Positions 6,975-7,336 of a stretch of 7,336 bases of DNA are shown in pieces. A model generated the notes under the pieces. The model was given only the letters and a program-made list of their open reading frames with translations, was not told where the DNA came from and made no database searches. The stretch is from contig JAEVYR010000075.1 in assembly GCA_023392645.1 (NCBI GenBank), positions 1-7,336 on the forward strand, given 5' to 3'. This DNA is from Chloroflexota bacterium. Lineage in GTDB: Bacteria > Chloroflexota > Chloroflexia > Thermomicrobiales > UBA6265. The first letter of the stretch is position 1. Each line of letters opens with the position of its first letter. Position numbers and translations under genes: made by a program.

Positions 6975-7194
6975 GCAACGTCGGGCAGCCGGACCAAAAC
7001 GGCGACGCAACATTGGAAGGGGCGGACCTTCGCGATACGAGACGTAACCGACATCACGATGGTGTCCGCCCGATGGTCGCGTAGCGGCCATGAACGCGTC
7101 AGGTCCCGGCCAAGCCGGCCCTGAGCGACATCGAAAGTTGCCGGTTTTTCGATGCTGCCGCCCGCAGGACCCTGCCGGTGAAGCCCTCTCCTGT
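6975..7194. other. Convergent intergenic region with inverted repeats
   Basis: This 220-bp stretch separates the 2H-like gene from the convergent dehydrogenase gene, and no gene is visible in it. GGGCGGAC (7020-7027) pairs with GTCCGCCC (7064-7071), with a second inner stem (7030-7036 with 7053-7059, one mismatch). CCGGC/GCCGG forms a small hairpin at 7106-7118. CATCGAAA (7129-7136) pairs with TTTCGATG (7147-7154). None has a proper T-run. They may end the converging transcripts; chance pairing is possible for the shorter ones. Confidence 0.4.
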
Positions 7195-7336
7195 CTACCC
7201 CAGCCGCGCAATCACCGCGTCGCCGAACGCCACGGTCGATGCCTTGCCGCCAAGATCGCCCGTCCGCACACCGTCGTCGACGGCCGCCGCCACCGCCGCC
7301 TCGCCGGCCGCCGCCTCCGCCTCCCGCCCCAGCGCC
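7195..7336 (-). CDS. Isocitrate/isopropylmalate dehydrogenase family, C-terminal part
   Basis: Only the last 46 codons lie in the window; the gene enters from the right edge and ends at a TAG (plus 7195-7197). The encoded end reads DDGVRTGDLGGKAST, then VAFGDAVIARLG. The G-[VI]-R-T-x-D-L-G-G-x-A-[ST]-T pattern is the conserved C-terminus of the NAD(P)-dependent isocitrate/3-isopropylmalate dehydrogenase family, beta-decarboxylating enzymes of the TCA cycle or leucine synthesis. The LGG-x-AST form resembles NAD-type isocitrate dehydrogenases more than classical LeuB, which has an ARG-containing insert there, but the fragment is too short to choose. An Ala/Glu-rich helix precedes the motif. It converges on the 2H-like gene. 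Confidence 0.8.
   Translation of the reverse strand, partial: ALGREAEAAAGEAAVAAAVDDGVRTGDLGGKASTVAFGDAVIARLG

Noticed and set aside
7250..7336. GCC/CGC-rich, repeat-like stretch at the right edge
   Set aside because: On the minus strand it encodes the Ala/Glu-rich helix of the dehydrogenase C-terminus, so it is coding bias and not a microsatellite.

Overview
The window is GC-rich bacterial chromosome DNA, by eye about two thirds G+C with strong G/C preference at third codon positions. It is housekeeping sequence, with no mobile element, phage gene, CRISPR array, tRNA or rRNA visible. Three of the six genes whose starts lie inside the window begin with GTG. The Pro/Thr-rich secreted protein, the groES-groEL order under CIRCE-like operators and a short GroEL tail without a long GGM repeat suggest a Chloroflexota-like bacterium, perhaps of the Thermomicrobia type. 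A high-GC actinobacterium cannot be excluded, and this assignment is inference only.

Left third (1-3522, minus strand). Read leftwards, a gene for an exported protein of unknown function (3522-2263) is followed by a control region with two tandem CIRCE-like elements (2163-2222), then groES (2041-1739) and groEL (1683-52). Two short hairpins at 1-43 follow the groEL stop. GroES and GroEL form the chaperonin chamber, and the CIRCE elements imply repression by HrcA, which is not encoded here. The exported protein has a signal peptide and two similar beta-rich domains joined by a Pro/Ala/Thr linker.

Middle (3523-5598, plus strand). A 215-bp divergent intergenic region separates the exported-protein gene from a class I PLP-dependent aminotransferase (3738-4928). 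A RidA/YjgF-family enamine/imine deaminase (5028-5483) follows after 99 bp. The pair makes biochemical sense, because RidA proteins hydrolyse reactive enamine/imine intermediates released by PLP enzymes. A clear intrinsic terminator lies at 5574-5598.

Right (5599-7336). greA (5658-6143), a transcript-cleavage factor, is followed 9 bp later by a gene for a 273-residue protein (6153-6974) that reads as a divergent 2H-phosphoesterase/LigT-like fold in which both catalytic histidines appear to be tyrosines. A 220-bp intergenic region with several inverted repeats then separates it from the convergent 3' end of an isocitrate/isopropylmalate dehydrogenase-family gene (7336-7195, minus strand, cut by the window edge).

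No clearly new multi-gene system was found. The observations most worth checking are the doubly His-to-Tyr substituted 2H-like protein beside greA, the paired CIRCE-like operators with 10-bp instead of 9-bp spacers, the internal duplication in the exported protein, and a terminator close enough to greA to be a leader attenuator.
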